A stretch of 64,000 nucleotides of DNA from Anthopleura xanthogrammica. Taxonomy: Eukaryota > Cnidaria > Anthozoa > Actiniaria > Actiniidae. Below, one piece after another: positions 1-64,000 of this stretch. The notes beneath the pieces were generated by a model. That model was given only the letters and a program-made list of their open reading frames with translations. It did not search any database and was not told the DNA's origin. Within the stretch, counting starts at the first letter, position 1. Every line of letters begins with the position of its first letter. Both the position numbers and the translations under genes were made by a program. The DNA is taken from the NCBI GenBank assembly GCA_964019055.1, contig OZ025223.1, forward strand, positions 558,001-622,000, read 5' to 3'.

Positions 1-2076
1 TTAACTATCCTTGATAAGAACAGTTGTTATAACTGGAAATAAAAGATAAAAGAAAGCATTTTTCATACAATCTTGATTTCTGTAATTGCGCTGTGAAATG
101 GCTTTTTGACTTTAAAGTTTCTTAAAAATCAGCACTTCGCAGCTTAGTTTTTTGAGCAGCTTTCATTACTTTGATTCTTCTAACTCAGACACGGAGATCT
201 TTTAACAATGATGTCAGTTCAAAATACCGGACAGAATAAGCCAAAAAGAAGAAATTTAAGTGGCCCATTCATAACTAACCCCTGAAAATTTTCAAACTTG
301 TTTAGATTCTAAATGGAAGCTTATCATATTTGTTTTTCTTATACTCTATGCAAATATTGTATTTTGTATTATACAAAACCCATTTGACTGTGCTAAAGCG
401 CTGGAAATTTGCATTTTATTCTATTTGATCCCAAGCGTTCATCCACGAATAAATAAGAAAACCAGAAAAAATTTTTTTTTTAGACTTTTCGTAGCCAAAA
501 AAAGTTCTCGGCTCAGCTCTTGATATTTCATAAAACTAAGCTTCATCATTTGTAAAAAATATTTTCTTGATCGAAAATTATATTTCGACTGACTGAATAT
601 TTTCTGCAAAATTCCTAATGTATTACGAAATTTTGCCTTCCGCCCACCTTATAATGGGAAAGAAAAACTGTAGAACTAAGACTTGCAAATGTAGATTTGT
701 ACTGGGCACAGCTTCTTCAGTTCTCGCCTAGAAATGACTTTCCTTAAACAAGATTATATTTCCCAATCATTTTTCTTCAACTCTAGAAACTTCTTTCCAA
801 TCAATCCTGCTGCTTTATCTTACCAATTTTGATTTATACTTTTCCATTCAGTTAGAGAACGTAGCCTGGAGGTTTGAGATATCAATGTCCACGCTTTGAC
901 GACAGAAATTTTTTGTCTATATCTCAGGATTCATTTATAATAGATAAACCCCTGAAAGTTGCAACCTAACAACTGTAATTATAACTCTTTAAAGACATTA
1001 GTTCACAGCGTAGGGTAAGAGAGATGTAGTCAAAATATTACCTAAGTTGTCTCGTTCGCGTGTTTTCTTTGATGCTCGAGGGAATAGTCCCGGCCATGGG
1101 CAGAGAAAGTTGATATAGTAGAATTAATAGCCACCTGACATCCCCTAAATCATTAAATAAACTTTGCACTTCCTTTATAATGTATACAAAATTAGTCAAA
1201 ATGGTGGAAAGGATTGAAAACAGAATTGACTTCAATTTGGACATTTCTGATGTACTGGTTGAGAAAATATCGCTATCTGTCTCATCGTAGAGGCATTGGA
1301 GGTACTTACAATCGAAAGAAAGTTGTCCATTTATTATCTAAAATTTTCCATAACCAATATTTATTTGAAATCCCTCTTACTCTAGATTTTATTCATCATT
1401 GGATATAACTTTATTTTTGCCTTAATCTTTCGGTTGTTTACCAATTTATTTTACTCCTATGGTTTTGTTTTGGCGATTGAGTTGTTTTTTTTTTCCTCTG
1501 GTAGCGCGCTAAATGAACAAAATCTTAAAAACATGTTCAATATTATCAAAATCATTTATAATAATAAAACCAGTAGAAATGTAACCAAAAATGGTAACAT
1601 GAGAATCAAAAACACGGGGAAATAAACGAACATTTTGTAGATAGTTTTTAATTTTAATTTTCTTTTTCTTTCATTTGTAAAACCTCGATATGAATTACCA
1701 TGGCAACGATGTTTCATTTATACGATACATATTTATCTATAGATCTTTTTTTGCTTAGATATCAGTTTTGTTGATAGTTTCTGTTATATTTAGCTTAATT
1801 TGCCAGTCTAATTTACATGGCAAAGTTGTTCAACCGTTCTTTCTTCATTTTTGGAAAGCCATTTTATTGCTATAACAGTCCTGTTAACCAAAAATAAAAT
1901 GTAATTTAACCTCATTAGCTATAATCTTTTTTTACAAACCTTTTAAGCTCTCCGTGTCATTACTGGCGCCATGAAGACACGAACAACAATCGACTTTTAT
2001 TTTTAAGGAAATAGAATACTCAATAAACAAGAAGACATTTTTGACATGGTTTTGTGTAAATTTAATTTTGTTTCAG
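1..2076. other. Upstream noncoding stretch, probably intron before the first visible exon
   Basis: The exon at 2077 needs a preceding exon that ends in phase 1 (one base of a split codon). No convincing start exon is visible here. Open frames are short, AT-rich and unlike known proteins. One weak candidate is an ATG at 208 followed by a short basic stretch and a poor GT donor near 269. I see no promoter, RNA gene or clear repeat. Confidence 0.5.
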
Positions 2077-63861
<61,785 letters not shown>

Positions 63862-64000
63862 GTAAATGATTAGATATTCTCCCCCCTGATTCTCCCTCCT
63901 CCCCCCTGAAGTGAGTGTAAGGGCACCATGACTGTAGCATGGGTAAAGTTCATTGCGCATAATTCAGCTCATCGAAATCATATGAATGCCATATCACATG
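63862..64000 (+). other. Start of an intron running off the window
   Basis: A GTAAAT donor follows the exon. The remaining 139 bases contain no further exon that I can support. Confidence 0.6.

Noticed and set aside
208..282. Possible first coding exon (ATG followed by a short basic peptide)
   Set aside because: The GT donor near 269 is poor, there is no supporting homology, and dystrophin first exons are often very far upstream.

Overview
The window is one piece of a very large intron-rich animal gene, read left to right on the + strand. I can follow 117 exons from 2077 to 63861 without a break in reading frame. Every junction is GT-AG. The exons add up to 16,891 coding bases, about 5,630 codons, and both ends are open: the first exon lies upstream, and the last exon ends in a split codon.

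The protein begins with a tandem calponin-homology (CH) actin-binding domain (2077-5632) of dystrophin/utrophin type. From memory, the exon boundaries match human DMD exons 2-7 in place and phase, with one extra intron, and the first spectrin repeat carries a 182-base exon colinear with DMD exon 11. Plakins, beta-spectrins and nesprins have related CH pairs, so the family call is strong but not proven. The rest is a rod of at least 38 spectrin-like repeats. Nearly every repeat is a two-exon cassette: a first exon entered in phase 2, and a second exon of exactly 182 bases (35 of 38) entered in phase 0. Human dystrophin has 24 repeats, so this is an expanded rod.

Layout: CH pair (2.1-5.6 kb); repeats 1-2 (6.0-7.2 kb); a Pro/Ala/Glu hinge (7.5-7.7 kb); repeats 3-9 (8.0-16.6 kb); a unit in which repeats 10-18 alternate with acidic three- or four-exon linkers carrying recurring motifs (16.7-37.4 kb), including a recent in-frame tandem duplication of ten exons (26.9-35.5 kb); repeats 19-31 (37.5-52.9 kb); an E/R/K-rich single-alpha-helix exon (53.4-53.8 kb); and repeats 32-38 with a basic exon and a possible cassette exon (54.2-63.9 kb). 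Repeats 3-22 lack the helix-C tryptophan present in repeats 1-2 and 23-33. The expected role is a long spacer linking F-actin to another structure. The other end (WW/EF/ZZ, KASH or other) is outside the window.

The introns hold long microsatellites (TCCA, TTTC, TTTGC, CTCTT, GAT, CTGT), several minisatellites (a 107-base unit repeated about 15 times at 61.8-63.4 kb), a tRNA-like SINE family and several hairpin-forming MITE-like families. No RNA gene, second protein gene or CRISPR array was found. The intron structure, SINEs and MITEs point to a metazoan, most likely a marine invertebrate; I cannot name the species.
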